Origin: Callaeas wilsoni
Taxonomy: Eukaryota > Chordata > Aves > Passeriformes > Callaeidae
Assembly (NCBI GenBank): GCA_013398955.1
Contig: VWPU01002068.1
Span: 124,001 to 188,000, forward strand
DNA: 64,000 nucleotides
Direction of reading: 5' to 3'
Positions 1 to 14,087 of the stretch are shown here, one piece after another (within the stretch, counting starts at the first letter, position 1; each line of letters starts with the position of its first letter). The notes below the pieces were generated by a model that was not told where the DNA came from, ran no database searches, and saw only the letters and a list, made by a program, of their open reading frames with translations. The position numbers and the translations under genes were made by a program.

Positions 1-884
1 CTCGGGATTTTAGGGTTTTAGGAACTGCGCACTGAGTCAGATGGTAGCTAGAATAATGAAACTGAGTTTCCATTTGTAATTTTTTTCAATGTTTGCATAA
101 TTAATTCTAGACTTCTTCACTGCCCTTGTAGTATTTGTGAGCTCTTTTGTGTATCAAGAATATTGATAGATAGAAAATATCAGAATAATTTTTGCTGCAG
201 ACAGTGGAAATGATTTTAAGCATGCATAATCAGCCAACTTAAATTATGAAGTAATTGTCCCATGAATTTATATCACATGGTATTGGTAGAATATATAGAT
301 CACATGATATAATCATGATAATATGATATAAAAATATCTTATGATCTAAAAAATTATAAGTTTGCTGATAGCTATTTCCATCTTTCATACATTTCCAAGA
401 AAAGAAGGTAAGGCCTCAAGCAGTTTGGGAGGCATCAGCCTTCAGCTAAATGTATGATTCTGTGGAATGAGTGTACATGTTTGTCAGATGTATTTGTTGC
501 ACTTGGTATGTGATGCTGAAGGATACACTGCATGTCATAAAGATGTAGCCAAGGGAAGGAAATCTGCATATTAGCTTGAGTCTGAGGAACAGCACCATTG
601 AAGACAGTGCAGGAACATGTGTCTGGAGAAAAAAATTGTGACTAATTCTGCAATTTGCTGAGTTCCAAAACCAGGGCAGCCATTATAATTTTCAGCAAAG
701 TGAAAAATGGAGTAAAATTTAGAATCACTTCAGCTGGGCCAACCTTTCACTCATTACTGATTTTTTGCCTCAAATATAATCTGTCCAAAGCAGGGCACAT
801 CATGTTTCCTGGTTTTGCAGATGAGTGGAATACACCTCACTCAAAAGAGAGAGAAACAATGTGTTTTATGAAGATAAAATAATA
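1..884. other. AT-rich non-coding DNA, no gene seen
   Basis: No open frame here has a recognisable product; the longest is 75 codons. An AT-rich low-complexity patch with ATGATATAA-like words lies near 285-360. No repeat family could be named. Confidence 0.6.
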
Positions 885-1180
885 ATTTGACAGAATTCAA
901 TAAATTTAATGGAATTTATGACATTTTAACAGCGGTTTGACAAGATTTAATAAGGTGGCAAGGTTCATCTTATCAGTTCCTATATGGAAGAAACAGAAAG
1001 GAAAATCGAGTTAGAGTCAAGCTAGAATGGTTCATTGAGTTAGTAATATTTTACTATTAATTCAGTATACTATCAGTCACTTACTGAGGATCTGTTCTAG
1101 GTAAAAGACCTTGAGCAAAGGTCTTTTAGGCCCAGGTAAAGAATCTTAACCTTGAGAGGTATCCTTGCTCAAAGGGTGAG
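885..1180 (+). repeat. Dispersed LTR-like repeat, copy A
   Basis: This block is colinear with 24491-25000. Three anchors are shared in the same order and orientation. TTGACAAGATTT plus GGCAAGGT at about 937-964 matches 24601-24623. CACTTACTGAG at about 1077 matches about 24867. TAACCTTGAGAGGT at 1146 matches TAACCTTAAGAGGT at 24915. Anchor spacings differ (about 137 then 72 bases here, about 264 then 51 in the other copy), so copy A appears internally deleted. The family looks like an avian ERV LTR in texture, but neither terminus is resolved and I do not name it. It contains an 8-bp perfect hairpin at 1103-1127. Confidence 0.5.
1103..1127. other. Perfect 8-bp inverted repeat (hairpin)
   Basis: AAAAGACC at 1103-1110 is followed by a 9-base spacer and the exact reverse complement GGTCTTTT at 1120-1127. 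It lies inside the LTR-like copy A. No function is assigned; it could be a retroelement RNA stem or chance. Confidence 0.45.
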
Positions 1181-4100
1181 TCACCTGATGTACAGTCCAG
1201 CTGCAGTTCAGGGAGAGCTCAAACTGGGCCCAACCTGGTGGTAATATTTACAGAGTTGAGACAAGATAGTTGTCCTTGTGTTAGCTCTGGTGTTTTGTTC
1301 TGTACTTTGGTTATCTTACACTTTTGGGTTTAAAAACCACCTTTCAAAGTACGTTTCACAACATTTTCATTCCCCTGCACGTGATCCAGGGTCTTTCCAG
1401 CTTGTCCGGTCACCCAGAGGTCACAAGTCCTGTTGCTCCTTACCCAGCCTGAACCAAAGTACCTGGATAGATATTTGTGATCAACAGAAGGTGTGCAGTA
1501 ATCATTGCCATGGATAAAGGATGGAAATAAAATAAGATGGCGCAGGATATGGAATTTAACAGGAGTCTAGCTTTAGCATAGCTTTTCCAGAAAGACAGAT
1601 TAATAGAGATGCTGTGGTCTTGAGTGCAAAGGACTACTTTTATGTTGTTCTCAGTCCAGCTCAGACAGACCTCAATATTCTGTCACTGCAAACTTGAATC
1701 CAGGGGCACCTTGTGCGATAAAACTTGGCATGTGCAACCAAATATTTGCCTTCAGTTGCCTCTGCTCCTTGTTCACAAGGAAAATTATTATATTGGCTCA
1801 CAAAGTACCCATTAGCTCTGAGGTGATACACATGAGCAAGATACAAGATGAGAAATGGGGTTCTTAGTACAAGCTGATTCTGGTAAAAAGCCCACAGGAG
1901 AAGAGAGAGTCCAATTCTGAAAAGTGAGATGGAGTTTAGTGGTAATTGAAGCTGTCTGTGGTTTCTTCATAGTATGATGACATAGTATGATAATATGTAA
2001 TCTGATGGGTTTTATCAGCCTTGAAAGAAGACTGATCATGATTTTAAAGTAAAAAATCTTATTATTAACTTCACAGAAATATTCTTGAAATAAGGCAGGT
2101 ATTGGTTTGATCAAAGTGCAGTAAATTTTATTGTAGGAAATGGTGTTCTTGTTATATTGAAGTTAATTGCTTGGTAATTGTTACATGTCATGGTATTAAT
2201 GCATAACAGTTGAAGAGATTCAGCTTTAAAAAAGATTTCCCAAGTTCCAGAGTTTAATAGTTACAGTATCAGAAATAATTATGATATTAATAAATACTTA
2301 AAATTGACTCTGTAAGAAACAGGTATTGCCTGAACTTTGTCCAAATCTGCCTGAATTCCCAGGAAGATCTAAGTTATTTTATTATAATCTGAGTGTGGAG
2401 GTTTTTAATGCGTAGAGTTTCAGAAAAATGTAAGCCTTACTTAATTTTCTAGGTCTCATATATTTGAACAGGTTTACCTTTTCGAAATTATAATTTATCC
2501 TTCTGTTACTCTTATGTTATTTTCCTCATCACTTTTTTTTGTCTGGAGGAGATGTTCTTATTGAGATTCTCAATTCAATAAATGTTAGATTTTCAAAATT
2601 TTGACGTATCAGTAGGTAGGTTTTGGAAAAAGTCAGGTTTGTGTGGTTTTCATCAGATTAATCTACAGTAAACTTTTTATAACTCTGTTACTAATATCTT
2701 CATACTCACATTTTTACTGGTGAAGAAAACTGTGCATCAGTTTTCCACGTGCAGTTATATTTAGTGCAGTTAAACTAGAGCTAATTTGCACTTGTGTATA
2801 AAAAACAGGGCCAGACAATGTCTGTTATACTCAATAATGGGATCAGTTTTGCAGAAAACTTTTAACTAGACTATTCTTTTTCAAAACTCCTTAGAGGTAT
2901 TTTGGATTTTTATGTTGTATTCCCTGTTGATTCTGTAGTAGTGCAAACTACAGCTTTCTGCTACATTAAACTCAGCCTGAATCTATCTTAGAAGAAACCT
3001 CCTGGCAGAGTTTCTGTGTTTAGACCAAAAGTTCTGGTTTAAATTTGTCATGGATTTATGTGGGATACAGAGTATGGCTACAGCAGGTAACAGCTGTGTA
3101 ATCAGGGTAAAAAATAGCAGCAAAAAATCCTGTGCCAGCTAGGCAGGATTTAATGCTTTGGTTGGCAGATGTCACAGACCCTAATGTTCATAGCACAAGC
3201 AGGCTTGATCAGTGAGGATGTTCTGATATTTTAACACAAAACATTCTGTTGTTAATGTTATTTAACCTAAAACAAGACAAATAAAAGTTAAAAAAAGAAA
3301 AAAATACACAAAAATAAATTCACTCAGCAGGGATAATAACATTTCTTAAAGGAAAATGATCAGATTTATTTGTGCAGTTTCACAGGGACTTGCTGCTCCT
3401 TGCTATCACATTGAAAGTGTAGCACTGTCCTCACTGAGCCATCCTGCTACAGAGGTGTGTGGCAGAATACGTGGCAGGTAACACAGAGACCTGTAACTGT
3501 TTTGTGGTCCACAAGAAAAACGGAGTTTGCATGAAACATGGCCCTCTGCCTGCTAGCCATGAGATGTGATATCCAGAAGTAAGGAAAATAAGTGTTTCTG
3601 CTTTCTAGGATTTTGTACTATACTTAAGTTCAAGGTATTTAACTACATTGGCTTGTTCATGACTACTGTATGCTTACTGGAATTAACACACAGCTGATAC
3701 TGACAGGAAGCAGTTGTCAGGCTCAATAAAACCAATTAGCTACCTACAAGGCAACATCATTTTGTAAACTTAGTTTCAGCTAAAATTTCAGTTTCACAAA
3801 CACTGAAAAATCTATAGTCAATACAATGTCACTCGTGTTATGCATGAGATGTAGTGTGTTTCTCTTTGTTTTCAGAGTCAGTTTCTGTGGCTGCAGGATA
3901 GCACTCAAGAATACCACTGAGAATGTAAACAAATAAGAATATGCCAAACATCTTTCATGGTCATAGGATGTAATTCTAGATGTAATTGTTTTCATAGTTA
4001 ATAAGTTAATAAGTTCTTAAAGTAAAAAAACTTGGGATGCCTTAATTAGAATAACAATATAGTTTCATTTTCTAACAAAAAGCAAAAAGGGCCAGCAGAG

Positions 4101-4361
4101 AATAAAAAAAATTTAAACTATAAACAATAAACAAGGAAAGAAAATTATGTTGAAGCATTGTTGTGTTTATTTATTCTGTGACTACTTAATAATGGTAACT
4201 CTAAGCTACATCCATGTACACATTAATGACAGTGTAAACATCGATTGCCCAGTAATAATTTACATGGGAAAACAGACACAAAGGTCTAATGGAATGGAAT
4301 GATGAATTACAAACTTCTTCTTACAAGCCAACTGGATTGAATACAAGTGAATCTTTGAAAC
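1181..4361. other. AT-rich non-coding DNA, no gene seen
   Basis: All open frames are about 100 codons or fewer and have no recognisable domain, no paired splice sites and no coding-like composition. Poly(T) and poly(A) runs are frequent. The left part, to about 1540, could be an extension of the LTR-like repeat, but I could not align it to the second copy. Confidence 0.55.
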
Positions 4362-4411
4362 TTTATTTAGTAAAATTTATTTAGTAAATATTTATTTATT
4401 TAATAAATAAA
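4362..4411. repeat. Short AT-rich tandem repeat (TTTATTTAGTAAAA)n
   Basis: Two adjacent 14-base units at 4362-4375 and 4376-4389 differ at one position. They continue into a degenerate run of ATTTATTTATTTAATAAAT. This is a low-complexity microsatellite. Confidence 0.65.
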
Positions 4412-7400
4412 TTGCCACTAGAAAAAATAGTGTGCATGAGAAGCATACAATTTTATTTCCCCAAAGTAAATTCAACACAGAAGGTTTCAATGTAATTCCT
4501 GTTCCTCTCTCCCATTAAGTTTGATGCTGTTCTTCTTCAGCTAATGTTTCTGAAGGAACTGGAAAGGAGCAACTAGGATGTACCAAGTAGGAGTTCATGT
4601 ACAGTAACTTGTTTTTCCAGAAGTGAGGAGGCTGCTGGTGCTGTGCAGTGATGTGTCTGACTAATCAGCTGCCTTTGGACATTTATGGTCACTGTCCAGT
4701 GATGTCTTCAAATAGCAATGTGGATGCCACCTGCTGAAGAAAGCTGTAGCACCCACCACTCTGATACTAAGAGGAATAGGGAAAGTGCTTCAGCTTCACA
4801 ATTAACAATTTCCCTTGCACGCATGTGTTCCTTTTTAATCTGATGTACCCGCTCTGAGATTTATGAGCTCCACTGCACATAGCAGCTGCTGACATAGGCT
4901 GCAGACACAGAGTTGCTCTGAGTGGCTGTGCAAGGGTATATCAAGAAACAGGAGAGGAAATTGAAATGGCAAGACTTTGGAGGTGGTTGATGAGGCTGGC
5001 TGATAACTCCCACTCTGGAGGGAACCACAGGGTGCTCTGCAGTAAGGGAAAAACAGGCAAGCAACTTGGAGAGAATAATGGCAAACGTATTTTCTTGCTG
5101 TTTATTAATATGCATTCTGAATGTCTGTGTTGGTGACTGTTGAGCCATTTCAAGGAAATGCAAAAAAACCCCTTCTGCTGTAACCAAGGAAACACATCTG
5201 AAGTTTAGGGCACACAGCCTCTGAGAGCAATCCAGTTCTCCTTTCAGCTGCCCATCCACATGAATTGCAGCAAGGCTGCCTAGGAGGGATGAGCTCTATG
5301 GGTGAGAGGGCTGTTTTGCAAACCCCTTGTTTCTCCAAATGAACTTTGCAGGATGTGGAGGTGAGGATCCACGATGCATCAGGTTGCTGCTGGGAAATTG
5401 CTGCAACTTTCAGGGAGAGGGAGAAGACCTTCCTTCAGCCCTGTGGTCTGACTTCTCAAGTAACAGGCAAGACCAGCTTCATGGGGCATCTGCCACTGAG
5501 AGCTCAGTTGCCACCCCTCTGAGGTCCTGCTTAGGTGGCTTTTCTGTCAGAAACTAGGATAAACATACTCACAGGTTCTGTGACAAGACTTTTGAAATAC
5601 GCAGAGGGAAAAAGAATGTAAGGAAGCAGGTCCATGTGTGGTAGATGGGAGGATTTGGGGAAGGGACTTCTGGTGGAGCAGGCTGAGTGCATGAGTCACC
5701 AATATCAGTGCTGCAAAGTAGCAGGGTGTGCTGTGCCCAAGTGTCTTGAGGTAGGGCAGTTTCTCCTTTCTGCACTTCTATTTGATAAAATGGTCCCCTT
5801 CAACCAGTGGTGTGTTCTTCGCTTTCTGCTAATGTGAAGACCCACCTCAACCTCTGTGAAAGACGGGACCAAAAAGCAGACAAGTGAACTGCTTCTTTTT
5901 TAACAGGATCCTCCCCTTACCATGGTTTTATGCAGTACATTTCAATTGAATTCCAGTATAATTCTTAAAATTTGAAAGTCTTTTCAGACTTTTTTCTTCT
6001 GCTCGAAGATGAAAATAACAGAATGAAGTCATCAACAGGAAACTCCTCAATTTGATTTATGAAAAAAGCGTTTTGGGACATGTATTTTTATCATTCATTT
6101 GGAATGGGTGGGATTATTTTACAGCTTTGCATATAAAACACATCCATTTACTGGATAAATATAGTGTCAAAGTCTCATTAGAGACATAAGTGAGAAGCTG
6201 GAACTGAGCAGGTATTTAACCATCTATTTTTAACAAAAATGTTCTGATATAAGGAAAAGCACAAATTTTCACATATAAAATTGAAATAGAAGTTTGTAGG
6301 TAAGTGTAACTGAACTGCCAGTCTAAAAAACTATCTTACTGTTACCTAAATCTTAATGTAGAAAGACAAAACCCAGGTGAAAAATAGAGCTTCTCTGAAG
6401 GTTTTTCTCAGAAGGCCGTGTCTTATCTCATGTGACCAACTAAAAAAAATAGTCCACCTACCATAAAAATCTTAAAAAAATATTATAGGGAGAAGATTAG
6501 ATGATCTGTCATCAGTATAGTGACTGGCAAAAAATACACACAAGAATCCAGTCTTGTCACCAATGAGGTTGCAACATGTACTAACAAAACCAAAATTTTA
6601 AATTTAACATAAAATTAAGTCATACAGCTAAGTAAGCATGATTTTCCCTTATAATAAGAATAGTAAGGGAAAAAGTATATTTGTGGTATCAGGCTGAATA
6701 GAAGGAAACTATGACAGAGGAAGCAGAGTCTGGCAGTTTTAGTCAAGAAGTGAAATGGCAAGATAGCTCCAATTAGTACAAGGTGCCTGGTTTGTGTGCT
6801 CTCTCGCAGAGTCTGGTACATTCTGTCACTTGAGGACAATTCCTACTGTTAGTTATACAGGTCATAGCTATTATTTCCACTGTCTTAAGCCCTCCTGAAA
6901 GTGGGTTGCAAATATAAACTGTATTTTCAGCTTGTAAAGTCAGAGAAACATATTCAAGTAGAATGAAGTAATATATTTAAGTGATATAGATAAACCAGTA
7001 TATCTGGAATAGCACCTCTTTCAATGTTGTCTATTACATCTCATTAAAGGTGAGAACTACTTTCATATGTATCTTCTTCCTTACTTTCCAGATAGGACTG
7101 ATGTTGTTTAAAACTATAGATGCATTTTCTAATCTAGAAATGCTTCTGATATGCAATTGTGCAAAGAATTAAAGTTTTTCTATTCTCCCTTCTCCTGGAC
7201 ATATTAGGATTAACATTTTATGGAAAGAAATGATGTGAGCTTTTCTCTCAAATGTCTTTGTTTTACATGCTTTACAAAGAGAGGGTAAAATACTGAAGAA
7301 ATATGGATGTTCTTTGATGATCTTAGGTTATTTATAAAGCTGGTAACAGGGTGGTTGATATTGGGCAAGTATGTTATTTTGTTTAAACTCCACCACCTTG

Positions 7401-10400
7401 AACTGTAATGCTTTGTGAATTTCTGGAAAATTCACAAAAATTCCAAGTAAAAACATTTTGAAATATAAGAAGAAATTTTGAAGCTTTCTGCATTTTCTAT
7501 TTTGTGTAAAGTGTTAATTTTTATTATTGTAAGGATCTTAAGCCTATAAAAGCCTTCTTTCATGCTATCACTGTGCTGGCATGTGATCATTACATGCTCT
7601 AGTTTCTGTCTAGTAAAAGTTACTTAGAGATGCTGCTACCTATTAATTATATACTTTTTTCATTTGGATCTTTGTTCCTCCTTTGTTTGCTGTAGTGTCT
7701 CAAAATTTTATCGAAATTAACCTTAAAATTAAAAACAGATAGCAAACATTCACCGAAAAAAAAAAAGTTTCTAATCATTATGTCATAATATAGTGGGAAA
7801 AGAAATTATGTAAACTGATAAATATGGAAATTCTTAAAAGATGTTTTAATTTTAATTTCAAACTGGGCAATATTGCTGTATAATTTAAACAAACATTTCA
7901 AAACTTGCAAACAAATCTTTTTCAAATCAATACAGATAATTTTATTTCATCAGAGATATTGAACATTTGTTTTGCATTTCATTCAAAGAAGTTTTTTTAC
8001 ATTGAATTTGCTAATGCTGTCAGTGAAAAACTGAAATAGGAACAGTTTAAAGGGCCAGACTTTCCTAACTCTTAATCTTATAAGGTTTGTAGAAACCTAC
8101 CCTAAGATGACTGGCTGTTCTGCTCTAGTAGATCTGCTCAAGTTGAAGCAGGTGAAATATCAGGGATCACGGTTTTGCATCTACTATGACAATTTTTCAA
8201 GTTGCAAGTCTTGTCCTTCACTACCAGGAGCAAAATAAGGACACACTTTTCAGCTTATCTTACAATTTTCATTTTTTTGGCCTCCCTATCCCTCAAGCAA
8301 GTCCTGCTTCCTCACAGAATACTGGCCTTGTCTCTGAATGAATAGATAACACTGAAAACAAAGTGATGAAGCTTTTCCATTTGACCTCAGATTGCTTTTG
8401 CTGGCCAGTTAGAACTGCTCTCTCCATCTGCAGGAGTTGGGTTGTTATTATATCCTGAGCTGCTCTGCCATATTCTTCATCTGCAAACTATCTTGCAACA
8501 TCCCATGTTTCTTCTGCATTGCCTGACAACTGTTTGGCTGGGGTACTTTGCTCCTTGCAGTGCGAACACAAACCTTACAGCCCGTATAATTAATTTTCTT
8601 CTTTTATTTCCTCCCTCCTTTTCAGTAAATGAAACTGCTGCTCTAAAAGATATTGGTAAAAATTTAATATAGATTTGGGTTCTGATATTGCTAGGCAGAG
8701 CTGTCATTTATTCAAACTGGTAAGGAAAAACTGCCTGCTTGTTTAATTTGGTCTGTTCTCCTCCTTACATGACAGAGAAGGAGGGTTCAGCAGACCTGAG
8801 GAGGAGACTGCTGTAGATAATAACACTGTGGATGATGCTTTGTCTTAGCAGCTTTCTCTGGAAAAGTACCTGACAAATACACAAGCACACATAGTGCCAG
8901 AGCTCTGCTGAGGGGAGAATCAACTGTTCTGTCTGTTCTTTATTGGTCGCACATGACATTTGCTAGCTTTGACTTACTCTTAATTAATGGGTTAATAGTT
9001 TATGTCTCTCTGACACCTCTTGGCACCTTCATACATACCCAGTGTGTCTCCAGGCTGTTTCATTCTCACTTCCTAATGTCTCCCCTAGTTTTGCACATTC
9101 CTCATAGCCTCAAAATGGGCTTGCTGCCCATCTCGAGAGCTTTCAAAAATGTAAAACTGAACTTTTGGACAGGTTTTTAATCTCTAATTTTTAGCACACT
9201 GAACTTCTGGGAGAAGCACTGCATCGAGCAAGGAAGGGAGTTGGGTAGATGTTTAAAATGGGCTCTCTGGGAGCTTGCCAAAGCAGGTGCATGCAGGGAG
9301 CTGGGCTGTGAGCCGAATGTACAGGAATGAGATAAGAAGGACCAGGCCTGCTTTTTTTGTCTTGAATTGGCTGGTTGAACTGCTGCTGCTGGAGGGCACA
9401 ATGCCTGAATGCGTCCTCTGAACAGGCACATATTTTCATCACCATGGGACTGAGATGCTATTACCCCATAATCTCTGAGTACTCGGGTACCTTGTGACAT
9501 GCATAGCTTTGACAAAGCTCTTTGTAATTGAGGGATTGGTTGCTATGGGCTGCTTTAGGCCTCTTCTGACGTGAGGGAATACAACATTGTTTAGCTAATG
9601 CTGCACAAAAACTTTCAAAATCCTTTTTATATTGGACTTTTAAATTTTATATTTCAGATTTTAAATCCACTTAATGAAGGAAGGATAAAGTTTAAAAAGA
9701 CTTCAGTTGTAAAAAGCCTTAAATCTGTTGCATAAATCATAAGCATTTAGCTCTCATACATGACTGTGGTTGAGGTTAGCATGCACTGTGGAAATGCATG
9801 CATCTTCTGAAATGTGTTCCTCACGACCTGGCTCCTCAGTGTCTTACTGTGCTTCACCTCTCAGTAGTATATGTCCTAGGTGTAACCAGAATTGTTGGTG
9901 ACCTATACCAGAAGGGCTAAAAATGAGGGCAAGGCCAGCCTGGGCAAGGTCAAAAGCTTCTTTGGAAGATACACAATCTCATTTTTCACATTTGCACAAT
10001 TTGAGACAAACACGCAGTTTTCGGAAGTGTCAATCTGACCTGCAACTTGCTACAAAACCTGTCTTCCTTTCTCCCGAAAGGACTAAAGGCGTCAGAAGAG
10101 ATTGCTGCGATTCACTTGCCCTGAGGCTGACCGCGAAAGTGCAGAACATATCCCAGGTGGCAGAGACACAATGAATGGGTCAAACTTCAGCTTGATAGAA
10201 AAAGAAAAATAAAATAAATTAGGGTGCAAGCCATTGTCACAGGTCAAATAACACAGATCATTGTGCCTGAGAGTTAGAGTAGGAAATTTATTTGATGTCT
10301 GAGGATTCCTCCCAATGAAATGCTATAGGGAATGGAATTTTCACTGTTAGGGGGTGTTTCTAAGTCTTCCCTTTGGGTTAATGCAAGCAAACAACTGATA

Positions 10401-13400
10401 CCACACTCTGTTCAAGGAACCCAGCTATTTAATACGGCAATTGGTCTATCTTAAGAGCATTTTGGTATTAAGGAATGTTAGTTATAGTAAGGGATTATGC
10501 AATGCAGAACTCTTCTGTGTGTATTACAAATGTTGAGCCCTGTGTAAATTATATTTTAATTTACAAATAGTCCCTTTATGGAACTTGCTGTTCTCTGTGT
10601 CCAGTAAAAACAGCAGAACGATCTGTTTTGTAGCAAGAACCAGCACTGGCCTTTCAGAAACTCAGGCATACACATGCACCAATATGAACACTTCTGTTTT
10701 CTTACTTGCCTATAAAAAGGGCAGCAAAGCTTATTACTGGTCATTCATGCATACACACTCCTGACTCTGTATATATGCTGTATAGCTTCAGGCAGAATAC
10801 CAGCTCTCGGTAAAACCGGGTTCTTCAGATATCTGCAGCATTGATGCCACAGAAGGAGTAGAGTGTTTTTTCTTAGTCTGTACTGCAGTTTGTGAGACTG
10901 CAGCTCTAGAAATGTTTTAATCATTTTTGCAGTTAACATATTTTCCCTTATAAAATGGAAGAACAAAATAATTGCTGTCCAGTTTCAAAAGCTCAACATG
11001 TAAAACTACAGAAGGAGAAATAGCAATGTAAAATGCTCATCAGTATCTTGCACAATTTAACTTTGTACTAAAGACAAAAAAGGCACATCTGCTCCTTTTT
11101 CTCTCCATCTGTATTGGCTGAGGACAGGAAGATTTTCTTTTCATCTTCTACAAGGCATAGGACGTCTTTTATTCAATGCTGTGAATTTTCCCAATAAACT
11201 TCTCCCGTTCTTTCTGCAGCTACTTTGCATGGTTTTCTCTTCATTTTGGATAGCTTGCATTTTTCATCTGTTCCTTAAAGAGACTATTATACTCTTTCTT
11301 CCTTGTGGCCTGCAGATTTTTTTTTGTTATAATTTTGCTAATTCTATAAAGTTTTAAACTGTTTTGCATGTATGGTTTTGCTCCTGTAGTTCGTTTTTTG
11401 TTTTACAAATACTTTTTCTTCATCTTCCTCTCTCAAGATTTTTTTTTACACAGACAGCCATGTAAGATCTCTGATAATTACTGGCAGCTCATTATTCATT
11501 TTCATTACGCCTCTGTATGAATTTTGTGTTTAAATCTAGGGAAACAATAAAGTTGCTCAACTTATAAACTTTGCATCATGTCTGATGATTGATAAATTAC
11601 TTTTCTTTATTCATGATCCCTGATGAGGAGGAGTTTGTTTTGTATTAACACAGTCAGAAAACTGACAGAGCTAACAGTCAGAGATATTTCGGATAATAGC
11701 CCTGGAAACTTGTCCTGTTTCTTGATAAAAGCTGAATACTTTGTCTATGCTTAACCTAACACTGCACAAATCAACAAAGTGGCCAGGCGTCATGTGGAGG
11801 ACTGGATGGTAAAATTGGGTATTTCTTGTGTGGCCTGGTGTATCTGTGTCAAAATAACAGACAGGGAGATGCGTGAATGGTGTTACCTTTGAAACTAGCC
11901 TAGAACAGGCAATTTAGCAATGTATTAGTATATTTTACTTTATAACTTTGCAGTATACATACGATTCTCAATATAAAAATAGCCAGTGGAAAAGTACTAC
12001 TGAGCCGCGAAGCTTCCCTTGCGTTGTATTGTAGCTTATATCTGCTACACAGCATATACTGGATTCTAACTCAGTAAAATAAGGAATAATTATCGCTTCC
12101 ACACTATGAAGCACAAAGAGTCAGTTTCCATGTGCATTTCAGTTTTTACCCCTATAACAGTGCAGTTTTCCTGGCTTCCTGTGACCTTTGGTTCAAACAA
12201 AAAAAAGTAAAACCCAGATTTTCCTCAGGAAAACAAAGCCAACAGTAGTCCAATATGCAGCCATGAATTCTGGGCACTGGATGGAAACTTGGGCAAGGGC
12301 TGAGTCCTTGCATTTTCATTGACTTTAAAAGAAGGCAGTTAAAATTTATGAATGTTGAACTTTAAATGTAGGTGAGGGTAAAATCCTTGCAGCCATCTCT
12401 TCTGTGTTATTTCTCTATTAGAAATCACCTCTACTGTATGAAAGTCTTCAACATGTCCTGAAGGCATGTGTGTGTAAATCCTCCTTAAATGTGTCCTTTA
12501 CAGCAAGGAAAGCAGGAAATCATGTCTGGGGTGCCCCTGCATTTTTCATTACACATGATACTATGCAATATTATGAAAAGTCTATATGTTAAAGATGTAG
12601 TTCTTGGGCAGAGAGTCACCTCAATATTATCCATGTTGGATCCTGTTGGTTTAGTCTCCCACAAAATAGTCTCCAACTAAAGCATAATTTCCAGTGTGTT
12701 AGCTAAGACCAAACAGGGCTCATGGCACCATAAAGGGCTTGTATGGATCCTGAATTGTATGAGATGAGCGTATTTACTGCTGTATTTGTTAATTGTTGAG
12801 TGAGTGTTTTATTCTGGGCTAGAGTATGCAGTAGCTCTGCTCAGAGATGAGTAAGTCATTGGCATACTTCTTCTCCCCAGTTCTTTGGAGTGGCTGTTAG
12901 GGAGGTTTCACTTTCTGAGAAATACAGCATGCCTGTAGAGGAGCAAATTATACATGGATTTTGGTTAGTAAATTCAGAGAAATCTATAAACATGTCACAA
13001 AGTCCTGAAAGTGTCAAGAGCTGCAGTAGTATTTGCATAGGCATATTACAAAGTATGCAGTAAGCAGCAATGTGTTCAGCTGCCAGCTTGACCAAGGAAC
13101 CGAGAATGTGCATGCAGTGTGGTTAAACTTTCTAGAACAGTAATATTTTAATCTTATTTCTTTCTAATTTGTTTTTAAAATTTTGCATTTTCCTACTTAA
13201 ACTAGAAGTCTTGCAGCAATGTTGTGAGAAAGGTATGAGAAAAGCAGGGCTGTTGGGAGAGGGAGTATCCTTTGGAGACTGATGGTAGTATTGGAAAAAA
13301 TTGGCTTAACTGTTTTCCATGCAGGGGCCCTTCAGATCTGAAACAAGAGCAAATTTCAAACGGCTCTGATGGAAAAGTATAAAAATGGGTGAGATTTTCT

Positions 13401-14087
13401 ATAGACTAAACATCATAATACTGCAAATATTTGTCTTTGAAAATCCGAGTTACTCTATTAGTTCTTTCAGACAAAGGTGATATTTTATTCAGGTCTTGTG
13501 CAAACCCATGTTTGGTTCTAGCAAACACTTTTTCAGATAATTAAACATCACAGAACTGCATTCCATGATAAAAGTCAGCTGAAAAATGAGAGAATTAAAA
13601 AAATATTTAGAAGTCCACTAGAATGTGAGAAAATGTCCATGAGCTTCAGATTGTGGCATAGATGAGTGATACATAATTTACAGGTTTAACAAAAAATAAA
13701 TTGCCATGCTATATCTTAAAAGGGCAGACTGGCATTTTCAGGTCTGATTAAGTAAGAGCATTTTGAAGAGGGTTTCAAAAGAAGAGAGGATAGAAGATGG
13801 CAGATGGGGTTTCTAAAACAGGGAATTACTTGGTTTAAAGTCTGGAAGAGGTACATGAGGGAAAGAAATGTAAATTGGTTGGCTAAGTTTATAGAATAGC
13901 CTTCTATAATAATGTTATGGCAGATGGCATGTACAGACTATTTAAGAAGCCCAATAAGAGCTCAATATTATCTCTAGTTTGGCTTATACAAAAACTCATA
14001 TTTATGATATGAAAAACAGTCAGTAGAAAAGAAACTTCATAAGCTCCTGGATCATAGAGGGGCTTTTTTCACATGAAAGTTGTCAAA
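4412..14087. other. Long AT-rich non-coding stretch, no gene seen
   Basis: About 9.7 kb without a supported feature. The longest frame, 132 codons on the minus strand at 4861-5259, overlaps two other minus-strand frames and encodes nothing recognisable. Slightly higher-GC patches near 4.9-5.6, 9.2-9.5 and 9.9-10.2 kb gave no recognisable repeat or protein. Confidence 0.55.

Noticed and set aside
4861..5259. 132-codon minus-strand frame as a gene
   Set aside because: It overlaps two other minus-strand frames of similar size and has no domain, signal peptide or splice context that I recognise.
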